From the NCBI GenBank assembly GCA_947500055.1, contig CANMQO010000001.1, positions 62,001 to 126,000 on the forward strand: DNA of 64,000 nt, in the 5' to 3' direction. The position numbers were made by a program, and so were the translations under genes. This DNA is from an uncultured Paracoccaceae bacterium. GTDB taxonomy: Bacteria; Pseudomonadota; Alphaproteobacteria; Rhodobacterales; Rhodobacteraceae. Positions 17,541 through 26,646 of this stretch are shown in pieces. The stretch's first letter is position 1. Every line of letters starts with the position of its first letter. Below the pieces are notes generated by a model that searched no databases, was not told the origin of the DNA, and worked only from the letters and a program-made list of their open reading frames with translations.

Positions 17541-18710
17541 ATGACAGAAATGGTGCATGGGGCGATCCCGGTTTCATCCGGTGATCCTATTCTTCCACGG
17601 TGGTGGCGGACGATTGATAAATGGACGATGTCCTGCATCCTTATCCTTTTCGGGATCGGGTTGCTTTTGGGGCTGGCATCCTCGCCCCCCTTGGCTGCCA
17701 AGAACGGGCTTGAACCCTTCCACTACGTCACCCGGCAGGCGATCTTTGGCGGGGCGGCGATGGTGACCATGTTCATTGTGTCGATGATGTCGCCGACGCT
17801 GGTGCGGCGTCTGGCGGTGCTGGGCTTTCTTGCGGCCTTTGCGGCCCTGGCGATGCTCCCCGTCTTGGGCACTGATTTCGGCAAGGGCGCGGTGCGTTGG
17901 TACTCACTCGGCTTTGCATCATTGCAACCATCGGAATTTCTCAAACCCGGCTTCATCGTGATGGCTGCATGGCTGCTTGCTGCCAGCCAGCAGATCGGCG
18001 GCCCGCCCGGCAAAAGCTACTCCTTCGTGCTGACCATGGTCATTGTGCTGATGCTGGCGATGCAGCCTGATTTCGGGCAGGCGGCGCTGATCCTTTTTGC
18101 CTGGGGGGTGATGTATTTCGTGGCTGGTGCGCCGATGCTGATCCTGATCAGCCTGGCCGGGCTGGTGATTTTCGCAGGCACAATCGCCTATTCCAATTCC
18201 GAACATTTCGCACGCCGGATTGATGGGTTCCTGTCGCCCGATCTCGACCCCACAACACAGCTTGGCTATGCAACGAACGCCATTCGCGAAGGTGGGTTCT
18301 TTGGTGTTGGTGTGGGCGAGGGGCAGGTGAAATGGTCACTGCCTGACGCCCATACCGATTTCATCATCGCCGTCGCGGCAGAGGAATACGGGTTGATCTG
18401 CGTGCTGGTGATCATAGCACTTTATGCTGTGATCGTCGTGCGCTCGCTCTTGCGCCTGATGAAAGAACGTGACCCGTTCATCCGACTGGCGGGTACCGGG
18501 CTGGCCTGCGCCTTTGGCGTGCAGGCGATGATCAATATGGGCGTTGCGGTGCGGTTACTGCCCGCCAAGGGGATGACATTACCATTTGTCAGCTATGGCG
18601 GTTCATCCCTGATTGCCGGAGGCATCGCCGTAGGCATGCTACTTGCCTTCACGCGCAGCCGTCCGCAGGGTGAGATGGAAGATATCCTGCTGCGCCGGGC
18701 CAACCGATGA
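17541..18710 (+). CDS. ftsW: Septal peptidoglycan polymerase FtsW
   Basis: The 389-residue SEDS-family membrane protein has ten likely membrane segments. The N-terminal cytoplasmic part ([22 protein letters not shown]) is followed by the [24 protein letters not shown] signature, a large loop ([47 protein letters not shown]) and a C-terminal [29 protein letters not shown]. It polymerises lipid II at the septum with a class B PBP. It overlaps murG by four bases. Confidence 0.95.
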   Translation: MTEMVHGAIPVSSGDPILPRWWRTIDKWTMSCILILFGIGLLLGLASSPPLAAKNGLEPFHYVTRQAIFGGAAMVTMFIVSMMSPTLVRRLAVLGFLAAFAALAMLPVLGTDFGKGAVRWYSLGFASLQPSEFLKPGFIVMAAWLLAASQQIGGPPGKSYSFVLTMVIVLMLAMQPDFGQAALILFAWGVMYFVAGAPMLILISLAGLVIFAGTIAYSNSEHFARRIDGFLSPDLDPTTQLGYATNAIREGGFFGVGVGEGQVKWSLPDAHTDFIIAVAAEEYGLICVLVIIALYAVIVVRSLLRLMKERDPFIRLAGTGLACAFGVQAMINMGVAVRLLPAKGMTLPFVSYGGSSLIAGGIAVGMLLAFTRSRPQGEMEDILLRRANR

Positions 18711-19804
18711 GCGCGCCGCTGATCATCATCGCCGCAGGTGGCACGGGCGGGCATATGTTCCCCGCGCAGGCGCTGGCAGAGGCTATGCTGGAAAAAGGCT
18801 GGCGCGTGCGCCTGTCAACCGATGCGCGTGGTGCCCGCTATACCGGAGGTTTCCCCAACGCGGTTGAGGTCAACGTGGTCGGCAGCGCGACTTTCGCACG
18901 CGGTGGCATCCTGAAAAAACTGCTTGTGCCGTTTCGCATCCTTGGCGGTATCGCCGTTGCGAAATGGCGGATGCTGCGCGACCGGCCGCAGATCGTTGTA
19001 GGTTTTGGCGGCTATCCCAGCATCCCCGCCATGACAGCGGCCTGGGCTCTGCGCATCCCGCGCATGATCCATGAACAAAACGGGGTTCTGGGACGGGTGA
19101 ACCAGCTTTTTGCCAAACGGGTGAACGCGGTGGCCTGCGGGACGTGGCCAACGGCGCTGCCCAATGGGGTGGAGGGTGTGCATACAGGCAACCCGGTGCG
19201 CGCCGCCATTCTGGACCGGCACCAGGCCCCCTACATTCCGCCGGGTGATTACCCGATGTCGATACTGGTCATGGGCGGCAGCCAGGGCGCGCGAATCCTG
19301 TCGGATATTGTGCCCCCCGCCATCGCATCATTGCCCGAAGAGATCCGGCGCAATATCCGGGTCAGCCATCAGGCGCGCGAGGAAGATCTGCAGCGTGTCA
19401 CGGAATATTATGAAAGCGAGCTGATCACGGCGGATGTGCAGACATTCTTTACCGATGTGCCGGGCCGCATGGCGGATGCGCAGCTGGTCATCGCACGCTC
19501 TGGCGCGTCGACCGTGGCAGATGTCAGCATCATCGGGCGACCCGCGATCTGGGTGCCGCTTGCCTCTGCCATCCGGGATGAACAAACCGCCAATGCGCGG
19601 CAATTGGTGGAGGCCGGAGCGGCGATCATGATGCCCGAAAGCATGTTTGAGGTAGATACGCTGCGCGAACAGATCGCACTTGTGCTTAGCAACGAAGAAG
19701 GGGCCATGCGCATGTGCCATGCCGCCCTTGCCTGCGGCATCCCCGACGCGACGGAGCGGCTTGTGCAATTGGTCGAAAATCTGGCAGAGGGGCGCGGAAC
19801 ATGA
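18707..19804 (+). CDS. murG: UDP-GlcNAc:lipid I GlcNAc transferase MurG
   Basis: The 365-residue GT-B transferase is a peripheral membrane protein that makes lipid II. The N-terminal [17 protein letters not shown] loop, the [11 protein letters not shown] block and the C-terminal [11 protein letters not shown] loop are all present. The donor-binding [35 protein letters not shown] is also intact. The start overlaps the ftsW stop (ATGA), so translation is probably coupled. Confidence 0.95.
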   Translation: MSAPLIIIAAGGTGGHMFPAQALAEAMLEKGWRVRLSTDARGARYTGGFPNAVEVNVVGSATFARGGILKKLLVPFRILGGIAVAKWRMLRDRPQIVVGFGGYPSIPAMTAAWALRIPRMIHEQNGVLGRVNQLFAKRVNAVACGTWPTALPNGVEGVHTGNPVRAAILDRHQAPYIPPGDYPMSILVMGGSQGARILSDIVPPAIASLPEEIRRNIRVSHQAREEDLQRVTEYYESELITADVQTFFTDVPGRMADAQLVIARSGASTVADVSIIGRPAIWVPLASAIRDEQTANARQLVEAGAAIMMPESMFEVDTLREQIALVLSNEEGAMRMCHAALACGIPDATERLVQLVENLAEGRGT

Positions 19805-19821
19805 TGGATGGGAACCCGGTG

Positions 19822-21219
19822 ATGAATGCAGCAACCAAATTACCGCTTGATATCGGCGCAATCCATTTTGTGGGGATCGGCGGGATCGGCATGTCCGGCA
19901 TTGCAGAGGTCTTGCTGAACCACGGCTATCAAGTGCAGGGGTCTGACCTGAAGGCCTCGAAAATCACAGAACGGCTGAAATCGCTGGGTGCTGTCATCTA
20001 TGAAGGGCAGCGGGCCGAAAACCTGGACGGGGCAGAAGTGGTGGTCATCTCATCAGCGATCAAACCGGGAAACCCCGAACTGGATGAGGCGCGGGCCAAA
20101 GGCCTGCCTGTCGTCCGCCGTGCCGAGATGCTGGCCGAACTGATGCGCCTGAAATCCAACGTCGCTGTAGCAGGCACCCATGGCAAGACAACGACGACCA
20201 CCATGGTCGCTGCCTTGCTGGACGAAGGCGGCATTGACCCGACCGTGATCAATGGCGGCATCATCCATGCCTATGGGTCCAACGCGCGCATGGGGCAGGG
20301 CGAATGGATGGTGGTGGAGGCGGACGAGAGCGACGGCACCTTCAACCGTCTGCCCGCGACCATCGCCATTGTCACCAATATCGACCCCGAACATATGGAA
20401 CATTGGGGGACCGAAGAGGCGCTGCATCAGGGCTTTTACGATTTCGTATCAAATATCCCCTTCTATGGGCTGGCTGTCTGCTGCACCGATGACCCTGATG
20501 TGCAATCTCTGGTCGGTAAGATCACCGACCGGCGGGTGGTGACTTTCGGGTTTAACGCCCAGGCCGACGTGCGGGCCGTTAACCTTTCATACAGAAACGG
20601 GGTCGCCCATTTTGATGTGGCACTGCAGGCCGAGGATGCGGTGATCGAAGGCTGTGAACTACCGATGCCCGGCGATCACAACGTCTCCAACGCGTTGTCA
20701 GCCGTGGCCGTTGCCCGGCATCTGGGCATGAAAAAGGATGAAATCCGCGCCGCCCTCAAGGCGTTCGGCGGCGTTAACCGGCGCTTTACCCGTGTGGGCG
20801 AGGTCGATGGGGTGACCATCATCGACGATTACGGCCACCACCCGGTTGAGATTGCCGCCGTCCTGAAAGCCGCCCGTCAGGCGACCGAAGGTCGCGTGAT
20901 CGCCGTGCACCAACCGCACCGGTTCACCCGGCTGCATCATCATTTCGACGAGTTCTGCGCCTGTTTCAACGACGCTGATGTAGTCGGCATCTCCGAGGTT
21001 TTCGCCGCAGGGGAAGACCCCATCGCAGGGGCCAGCCACGCCGACCTCGTCGCCGGTCTGATCCGGCACGGCCACCGGCACGCAAGGATCGTCACGGATC
21101 AGGACGACCTGACACGCATCGTGCGCGAACAGGCAAAACCGGGTGACATGGTCGTGTGTCTGGGGGCGGGTACGATCAGCGCCTGGGCGAATGAACTGCC
21201 GGAGCGGTTGAAGGGGTAG
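19822..21219 (+). CDS. murC: UDP-N-acetylmuramate-L-alanine ligase
   Basis: The enzyme of about 465 residues adds L-Ala to UDP-MurNAc. It shows [25 protein letters not shown] at the N terminus, [19 protein letters not shown] for ATP, the [12 protein letters not shown] block and [18 protein letters not shown] in the C-terminal domain. I start at [10 protein letters not shown] because this matches Roseobacter MurC proteins I know. ATG 19801, which overlaps the murG stop and has AGAGGGG upstream, would add seven residues and may be the real start. Confidence 0.94.
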   Translation: MNAATKLPLDIGAIHFVGIGGIGMSGIAEVLLNHGYQVQGSDLKASKITERLKSLGAVIYEGQRAENLDGAEVVVISSAIKPGNPELDEARAKGLPVVRRAEMLAELMRLKSNVAVAGTHGKTTTTTMVAALLDEGGIDPTVINGGIIHAYGSNARMGQGEWMVVEADESDGTFNRLPATIAIVTNIDPEHMEHWGTEEALHQGFYDFVSNIPFYGLAVCCTDDPDVQSLVGKITDRRVVTFGFNAQADVRAVNLSYRNGVAHFDVALQAEDAVIEGCELPMPGDHNVSNALSAVAVARHLGMKKDEIRAALKAFGGVNRRFTRVGEVDGVTIIDDYGHHPVEIAAVLKAARQATEGRVIAVHQPHRFTRLHHHFDEFCACFNDADVVGISEVFAAGEDPIAGASHADLVAGLIRHGHRHARIVTDQDDLTRIVREQAKPGDMVVCLGAGTISAWANELPERLKG

Positions 21220-21223
21220 ATGT

Positions 21224-22405
21224 TTGGAGATTGATGAGGTCGTTGATCAGGAGACGCTAAAGGCCTATCTGGCGGCACTTCCATATCAAGAGCGATGCGA
21301 GGTCAGCTTGCGCGTTGCGACAAAAGCGGCAGCGCGTGTTTTACCCGTCGCTGTATACGGGTTCTCGACCGATGACGAAGCATTAGGACGTGACGTGACA
21401 CAGGTAGCGATTTTTGGCGCTGTCGTAATCTCTTGGGTTGCGCGCAAAATGCCAATCCGAGAGATAGCGACCGCCGCTGGCGCCGCCGTCACCACCGCCA
21501 TCTCTTCCCACGCTGCCACGGCCAATTCCGTCGCCTCCGCCACCATCTCAGCGGCCTCTATCGCGGCCCTTGCCGCTCCCAATACTGACGCCAATCCCGA
21601 CCCTGTCGCCGTTGCCCTTGCCGCTACCAACTCTGCCGCCTCTTTAAATATGTTTAATCACTGGCAAATAGTGCGGCTTGATCTGGCCGCAGATCGTGCT
21701 TTGTGGCCAGGTGGTCCGCCGGCCAAATTGCAAGAAATCTGGTCTAAATCGGTTACTGTATTTCGGAGGCATCCTGCCGATTGGTCAATCTGGATTCATT
21801 GGTACAATCGCATCCTGCAAGATCGCGATTGGCACCCGGAAGCCATTGGCGCAGTTCTGGCAAAGATCACCCAAGACGATTGGGAGAAGGGTCCGGCCCA
21901 TATCAACCCGATGTTTGATGAGGTTTTAGCGCTTTATTTGGAGGAAGACGCCGCAACTTCTGACGTGAGTGGTCAAGATCGCTCAACCAATCATTTGAAA
22001 ACCATTCGCGCACAGGTCTTCGCGTTGCAAGAGTTTCTGCAGGCGGAGTATCTCAACCTCGCTGGGCATAATGCACGCAACCCCGAGCAGGACGACATAC
22101 TTGAGCTGCTGAAAGCGTTGAAAGCGCTGGTTGAAGACATGATCGCGCAACTGGACCGCAGTGACGATGATGGGGCATTGGTGATTGTGCGCGAAACGCT
22201 GCCCGTCGTGGTCGAAAAGGCAGGTGAATTGGCGGTAATAGAGCCAGAGCCGGTCGTGAGTTCGACGGTTGCGACCATGAGTGCAACGATCAGATCCCTA
22301 ACTGAGGCGGGGGCGGACCCGGAATTGGCAACGAAATTTGCGATCAGTGAAGCTGCCGGTAAAAAGTTATGGCCCCGGATCAAGGGCTTATTTGGGCGGC
22401 AATAA
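21224..22405 (+). CDS. Unknown protein with WPGGPP and WxxGPAHIN motifs, inserted after murC
   Basis: This 393-residue protein has no recognised enzyme fold. Residues 80-140 form an Ala/Ser/Thr-rich low-complexity region. Residues 160-230 hold a conserved-looking block: WPGGPP at 161-166, WSIWIHWY at 187-194 and WEKGPAHIN at 220-228. I recall this pattern from an uncharacterised alphaproteobacterial family. The C terminus is helical and acidic. The start is TTG 21224 with AAGGGG eight bases upstream; no in-frame ATG lies near. Base use looks less GC-rich than that of murC, which hints at later insertion. It is four bases after murC and likely co-transcribed. Confidence 0.7.
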   Translation: MEIDEVVDQETLKAYLAALPYQERCEVSLRVATKAAARVLPVAVYGFSTDDEALGRDVTQVAIFGAVVISWVARKMPIREIATAAGAAVTTAISSHAATANSVASATISAASIAALAAPNTDANPDPVAVALAATNSAASLNMFNHWQIVRLDLAADRALWPGGPPAKLQEIWSKSVTVFRRHPADWSIWIHWYNRILQDRDWHPEAIGAVLAKITQDDWEKGPAHINPMFDEVLALYLEEDAATSDVSGQDRSTNHLKTIRAQVFALQEFLQAEYLNLAGHNARNPEQDDILELLKALKALVEDMIAQLDRSDDDGALVIVRETLPVVVEKAGELAVIEPEPVVSSTVATMSATIRSLTEAGADPELATKFAISEAAGKKLWPRIKGLFGRQ

Positions 22406-22485
22406 CCAGCGCGTTCCTACTTTTGATCTTTAACGCTTGTGCGGAATGCTGAGGCCAGCCCGCGACCCTGGGTGGGGGTGAAGCC

Positions 22486-22531
22486 CCCTCCCGTGGGGAG
22501 GGTTGGGGACTGCCCGGCCTATCGGCCGGGC
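22486..22531. other. Two strong GC hairpins after the unknown gene
   Basis: CCCTCCC (22486-22492) pairs with GGGAGGG (22496-22502), and GCCCGGCC (22512-22519) pairs with GGCCGGGC (22524-22531). They lie in the 252-bp gap 22406-22657, which otherwise shows no gene. They could end or attenuate transcription between the unknown gene and the DUF2484 pair, or belong to a dispersed repeat. There is no U-tract. Confidence 0.5.
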
Positions 22532-22657
22532 GGGATCTGGCTCGGCGTTGGAGCTTCATACGGTGAGGCAAGAATTTCTGATCAGTTCGTCGGTTGCCGT
22601 TGCCGCGCCCGCTTTCGGTGGTATTCTTGCCATGATTATGGAAGACATCATCACATC

Positions 22658-22912
22658 ATGACTTATTCGATTATTCTTTGCAGCCTGTGGGTTGTTGCTT
22701 CGACGATCGTGGCGCTTTTGCCGATGCGGTATCAATATGTCCCCGGCGTCAGCCTGTTGATTGCCGCGCCAATTCTGATTGTCTGGATCGGCTATGATCA
22801 CGGCTGGTTCTGGTCGTTTCTATGTGTGGCAGGTTTCGTTTCCATGTTCCGTAATCCGCTGATCTATTTCTATCGCCGTGCCCGGGGGGAGCACCCGGAT
22901 ATCCCGAAATGA
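22658..22912 (+). CDS. DUF2484 family membrane protein, first copy
   Basis: The 84-residue protein has about three membrane segments: MTYSIILCSLWVVASTIVALLP, YVPGVSLLIAAPILIVWIGY and GWFWSFLCVAGFVSMF. It then has a basic tail, RNPLIYFYRRARGE. This fits DUF2484, a Rhodobacterales family known to me from the neighbourhood of murB. I start it at MTYSII; the longer upstream frame runs through GC hairpins and is unlikely to be translated. It overlaps the second copy by ATGA. Function is unknown, but linkage suggests the cell envelope. Confidence 0.78.
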   Translation: MTYSIILCSLWVVASTIVALLPMRYQYVPGVSLLIAAPILIVWIGYDHGWFWSFLCVAGFVSMFRNPLIYFYRRARGEHPDIPK

Positions 22913-23157
22913 GCATGCAGCTGGTTTCCGTTTGTCTGTGGATATTGCTGGCCTTTGTGATGGCAGCTTTTCCATCAAATGATAACCATTGGCGGCGGGC
23001 CTATATCCTGATGACGATTGGGGCGCCTTTGCTGATCTGGATTGCCTGGACGGGGCATTACTGGGTTGCTGCGCTGTTTGTGGCGGTGGCTTGTCTGGTG
23101 TTTCGCTGGCCGCTCCGCTTTCTGTGGCGCTGGATGCGGCGTCAGGTCGGGCCCTGA
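22909..23157 (+). CDS. DUF2484 family membrane protein, second copy
   Basis: The 82-residue protein has the same plan as the gene just upstream: SVCLWILLAFVMAAFPSNDNHWRRAYILMTIGAPLLIWIAW, a third hydrophobic span and a basic WPLRFLWRWMRRQ tail. The shared pattern (CLW...P...R..Y...IGAPLLI.W.) indicates tandem duplication of one ancestral gene. Its start overlaps the first copy, so the two are probably made together and may form a hetero-oligomer. Function is unknown. Confidence 0.78.
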   Translation: MSMQLVSVCLWILLAFVMAAFPSNDNHWRRAYILMTIGAPLLIWIAWTGHYWVAALFVAVACLVFRWPLRFLWRWMRRQVGP

Positions 23158-23160
23158 CCT

Positions 23161-23451
23161 GTGGCCGGGATTGGCGTTCTGGCCCTGATGATCTGCGCCG
23201 CGATGCTGCCCTTTGCGTTGCTTGCGCGGCTGGTGCGCGGCGGGAAAAGCGGGTTGGCGCTGAGCCTGATGTCGATCGCAGGCGGGATCTTTGTCATCCT
23301 GATCTATGCCAGCGGGCGACCATTTGGGGTTGATCCCGTCCGCGCAATCTCCATCGCCATGCTGGTTTTCCTGCCTGCACTTCTGGGGGGTGGGGCGGGG
23401 GCGTTGCTGGGTTGGATGCTGCGGCGCAGGGATGATTTGCGACTTCGTTGA
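23161..23451 (+). CDS. Small membrane protein of unknown function
   Basis: The 96-residue protein starts with GTG three bases after the second DUF2484 gene. It has three hydrophobic segments (GIGVLALMICAAMLPFALLARLV, GLALSLMSIAGGIFVILIYASG, AISIAMLVFLPALLGGGAGALLGWML) and a basic C terminus (RRRDDLRLR). I recognise no family. The tight spacing suggests it belongs to the same operon as the DUF2484 pair. Confidence 0.6.
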   Translation: MAGIGVLALMICAAMLPFALLARLVRGGKSGLALSLMSIAGGIFVILIYASGRPFGVDPVRAISIAMLVFLPALLGGGAGALLGWMLRRRDDLRLR

Positions 23452-23471
23452 AGACCACGGTAAGAAAATAC

Positions 23472-23515
23472 TTGAACATTGTTCATTCATCCGTTAGAAA
23501 ATGAACAATGTTCAA
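23472..23515. promoter_or_regulatory. Paired GAACA-TGTTC palindromes forming a 16-bp inverted repeat
   Basis: TTGAACATTGTTCATT (23472-23487) is matched exactly by its complement AATGAACAATGTTCAA (23500-23515) across a 12-bp spacer. Each arm also contains its own palindrome, GAACA-N-TGTTC. The two centres are 28 bp apart, close to an integral number of helical turns, on the same side of the next gene. This looks like a double operator for a dimeric (TetR-like) repressor just upstream of the start at 23531. An AT-rich terminator hairpin is the alternative. Confidence 0.55.
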
Positions 23516-23530
23516 AAATGGAGTAGAATC

Positions 23531-23821
23531 ATGCTCACCGAAGAGATCCTTGTTTTTGTGGTTCCTGTTGTCGCTTTTGCACTCACGGCTGCGGCTGGCT
23601 ATTTTTCCGTCAAGGCGCGCAGCCTGGCCGCATCGCTGATGCTGGGCCTTGTCTGGGCAGGGTTTACAGTGGCGATGTTTTTTGGAATTGAAAACGCGTC
23701 CGGTTGGGATGGTCTGGGGTACCTGATTGGCCTGCTTTTCATCAGCGCCCCCACGGGTCTGGGCCTTGGTATCGGCAGTCTGGTCGGCTGGTTAAAGAAT
23801 GGAAACACATCGCATGCTTGA
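23531..23821 (+). CDS. Small membrane protein upstream of murB
   Basis: The 96-residue protein begins [25 protein letters not shown] and has three hydrophobic segments, ending in [18 protein letters not shown] choose ATG 23531 because GGAG lies eight bases upstream; an earlier in-frame ATG at 23501 falls inside the operator-like inverted repeat. Its 3' end overlaps murB by eight bases. It resembles the preceding small membrane protein in size and topology but not clearly in sequence. Function is unknown. Confidence 0.62.
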   Translation: MLTEEILVFVVPVVAFALTAAAGYFSVKARSLAASLMLGLVWAGFTVAMFFGIENASGWDGLGYLIGLLFISAPTGLGLGIGSLVGWLKNGNTSHA

Positions 23822-24752
23822 TCTTCCCCCGGTGCGCGGCACCCTGACTGCGGACCGGTCCCTGGCGGACTTGACATGGATGCGGGTCGGTGGACCCGCT
23901 GATGTGTTGTTTCAACCAGCAGACACTGACGACCTTTGCGCCTTTCTGGCGGGTCTTGATCCATCCATCCCGGTTTTCCCGATGGGTGTCGGCAGCAATC
24001 TGATTGTGCGCGACGGCGGTATTGCAGGTGTTGTCATCCGCATGGGGCGCGGCTTTAACGCAATTGAAATTGACGGTGACAAGGTCATCGCCGGGGCCGC
24101 CGCACTTGACGCCCATGTGGCCCGCAAGGCGGCTGAGGCCGGGCTGGATCTGACCTTTCTGCGCACGATCCCGGGCACCGTTGGCGGCGCCGTGCGGATG
24201 AATGCGGGCTGTTACGGCGCCTATGTGGCCGATGTTTTAACATCGGCTACCCTTGTTTTGCGCGATGGCACAGTCACTGAAATGGCCGCTGACGCCCTGC
24301 ATCTGGCCTATCGGCAAAGCACGATCCCCGACGGTGCCGTCATCATTTCTGCAAGCTTCACGGCCCCCGCTGGTGACCCCATAGCCCTCGCCACCCGGAT
24401 GCAGGACCAACTCGCCAAGCGTGACGAAACCCAACCCACCAAGGACCGCACCGCCGGATCGACCTTCCGCAATCCCGCTGGTTTTTCATCCACCGGGCGC
24501 GCCGATGACACACATGATCTGAAGGCCTGGAAGGTCATCGATCAGGCGGGCATGCGTGGTGCCACCCGTGGCGGTGCGATCATGAACACCAAACATTCCA
24601 ACTTTCTGACCAATGCCGGGGGGGCCACCGCCGCCGATCTTGAGGATTTGGGCGAAGAGGTGCGGAAAAAGGTTTACGATTCGCAAGCGATTAAGCTAGA
24701 ATGGGAAATCATGCGGGTCGGTCGTCGCGAAGGCGAAGGGTCTGCACAATAA
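23814..24752 (+). CDS. murB: UDP-N-acetylenolpyruvoylglucosamine reductase
   Basis: The FAD enzyme of about 312 residues reduces the enolpyruvyl group to make UDP-MurNAc. Visible blocks are [41 protein letters not shown] (FAD loop), [28 protein letters not shown] and the C-terminal [23 protein letters not shown] 23814 (MLDLPPVRG) fits Roseobacter homologues; ATG 23799 would add five residues. Confidence 0.94.
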   Translation: MLDLPPVRGTLTADRSLADLTWMRVGGPADVLFQPADTDDLCAFLAGLDPSIPVFPMGVGSNLIVRDGGIAGVVIRMGRGFNAIEIDGDKVIAGAAALDAHVARKAAEAGLDLTFLRTIPGTVGGAVRMNAGCYGAYVADVLTSATLVLRDGTVTEMAADALHLAYRQSTIPDGAVIISASFTAPAGDPIALATRMQDQLAKRDETQPTKDRTAGSTFRNPAGFSSTGRADDTHDLKAWKVIDQAGMRGATRGGAIMNTKHSNFLTNAGGATAADLEDLGEEVRKKVYDSQAIKLEWEIMRVGRREGEGSAQ

Positions 24753-24844
24753 TCGGCCAAAATGGCCTGATCCGGGGCCCGATAGAGGTCTGGGATCGAC
24801 AAAATTGACGGGTCGCCAAAGACCCGCGAACGAGGCGGTAGGGT

Positions 24845-25759
24845 ATGTCGAGCAGGGCAAACCCGAAAGTTGTTGTCCTGATGGGCGGTCCATCGGCTGA
24901 GCGGGAAGTGTCCCTCAGCACGGGCCGTGAATGTGCGGCGGCTTTGCGGGAAGCAGAATGCGAAGTGATCGAGGTCGATGCGGGCCCCGATGTGTCTGCG
25001 CGCCTGCAGGAGATCGCGCCTGACGTTGTTTTTAATGCGCTGCATGGCCGCTGGGGCGAAGATGGGGCGGTCCAGGGCATTCTGGAATGGCTGCAAATTC
25101 CATACACGCATTCGGGCATCCTCGCCTCAGCCCTCACCCTCGATAAGCAGCGCACCAAAGAGGTTTACCGCAGCGTCGGCCTGCCTGTTGTGGACAGCGT
25201 CCTTGCCGCTGCTGATGATGTGCGCGCGGCCCATGTGATCCCCCCGCCTTATGTGGTGAAGCCCTATAATGAAGGCTCCAGCGTCGGCATCTATATCGTG
25301 GATAAGGACGCAAACGGCCCGCCGCAATTGGCCGATGATATGCCCGATCAGGTAATGGTTGAGGCATTTGCACCGGGCCGCGAACTGACCACCACCGTGA
25401 TGGGTGACCGCGCGCTGACGGTGACCGATATCATCACCGATGGCTGGTATGATTATCACGCCAAATATGCACCGGGTGGATCGCGTCACGTCCTGCCTGC
25501 CGATATTCCAACCGAGATTTTTGATGCCTGCATGGATTATGCCCTGCGTGCACACCAGGCCCTTGGCTGCCGTGGTGTGACCCGCACCGATTTCCGTTGG
25601 GACGAGGCCCGCGGCATCGATGGTCTGATCCTGCTGGAAACCAATACCCAACCGGGTATGACGCCCACATCACTCACCCCCGAACAGGCGGCGCATGTGG
25701 GCGTCACCTTTCCTCAGCTTTGCCGCTGGATGGTGGAGGACGCATCATGCGATCGCTGA
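24845..25759 (+). CDS. ddl: D-alanine-D-alanine ligase
   Basis: The 304-residue ATP-grasp enzyme makes the D-Ala-D-Ala dipeptide for peptidoglycan. Motifs seen are VVVLMGGPSAEREVSLSTGRE, FNALHGRWGEDGAVQG, the ATP-binding VKPYNEGSSVGIYIV and the C-terminal LLETNTQPGMTPTSLTPEQA. Its end overlaps the ftsQ start by 13 bases. A short stem CGGGTC/GACCCG lies in the 92-bp gap after murB. Confidence 0.95.
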   Translation: MSSRANPKVVVLMGGPSAEREVSLSTGRECAAALREAECEVIEVDAGPDVSARLQEIAPDVVFNALHGRWGEDGAVQGILEWLQIPYTHSGILASALTLDKQRTKEVYRSVGLPVVDSVLAAADDVRAAHVIPPPYVVKPYNEGSSVGIYIVDKDANGPPQLADDMPDQVMVEAFAPGRELTTTVMGDRALTVTDIITDGWYDYHAKYAPGGSRHVLPADIPTEIFDACMDYALRAHQALGCRGVTRTDFRWDEARGIDGLILLETNTQPGMTPTSLTPEQAAHVGVTFPQLCRWMVEDASCDR

Positions 25760-26646
25760 TCCGCCGCCGTAAAGCAGCAGATGCACCGCATGATCCCGCA
25801 CCCTCGCGTCTGGGCTACCGGTATCAGCGGTTATTGTTGACGCCGGGGTTCCGGGTCTTTGTCCGGGTTGGCGTTCCGATCATCCTGATTGCCATCATCG
25901 CAACCAGCTGGTTTTCGCATGCGGAAAACCGCGCCATGTTGCAGGCCCGGATCGACGATGCGCGGCAAAGTTTTCAAACGCGCCCCCAGTTCATGGTGAA
26001 ATCCATGGCAATCACCGGTGCTGATGCGGCGCTTGAGGCTGAGGTCGCGGCGGTTCTGCCCATGGTTTTTCCGGTGTCTTCCTTCGATTTGGACCTTGAG
26101 GCGCTGCGCAAGCAGGTCGAGGCTCTGCAAGCTGTGAAGTCCGCCCGCGTCAAAGTGGGTGAAGCCGGGGCGTTGCAGGTTGCCGTCAGCCCGCGTGTGC
26201 CGGTTGCCTTATGGCGCGATGGGACGACATTGCGCCTGATTGATGCCGAAGGGGTCCAGTCCGGCACCGTGATTGCCCGGTCAGACCGGCTTGATCTGCC
26301 GCTGATCGCCGGTGATGGGGCCGAACAGAATATTGCCGAGGCGCTGGCATTGCATGCCGGTGCGGGGCCGTTGCGGGACCGGGTGCGCGGGCTGGTGCGC
26401 ATGGGCGAACGTCGCTGGGATATCGTGTTGGATCGGGATCAGCGGATCTTGCTGCCGGGCGAAGACCCGGTCGCGGCCTTTGACCGGATTATCGCGCTGA
26501 ACGAAGCGCAGGACATGCTGGAGCGTGACGTGGCGGTTGTGGATATGCGCAACGCCAACCGGCCGACCTTGCGCATGAATGAAGAAGCATCGCTGGCGCT
26601 GCGCCGGGTCAATGAAATAATACCAAATAACGGGGCGAACGAGTAA
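25747..26646 (+). CDS. ftsQ: Cell division protein FtsQ
   Basis: The 299-residue bitopic membrane protein has a basic cytoplasmic N terminus (MRSLIRRRKAADAP) and one membrane segment (VFVRVGVPIILIAIIATSWF). A periplasmic POTRA domain (FMVKSMAITGADAALEAEVAAVLP) and a beta domain with LVRMGERRWDIVLDRDQRILLPGEDP follow. It links early and late divisome proteins. The start at 25747 lies inside ddl; earlier in-frame Met codons are out of keeping with the family. Confidence 0.93.
   Translation: MRSLIRRRKAADAPHDPAPSRLGYRYQRLLLTPGFRVFVRVGVPIILIAIIATSWFSHAENRAMLQARIDDARQSFQTRPQFMVKSMAITGADAALEAEVAAVLPMVFPVSSFDLDLEALRKQVEALQAVKSARVKVGEAGALQVAVSPRVPVALWRDGTTLRLIDAEGVQSGTVIARSDRLDLPLIAGDGAEQNIAEALALHAGAGPLRDRVRGLVRMGERRWDIVLDRDQRILLPGEDPVAAFDRIIALNEAQDMLERDVAVVDMRNANRPTLRMNEEASLALRRVNEIIPNNGANE

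Noticed and set aside
24810..24827. CGGGTC/GACCCG stem upstream of ddl
   Set aside because: Six-base arms of this composition are expected by chance in such GC-rich DNA.
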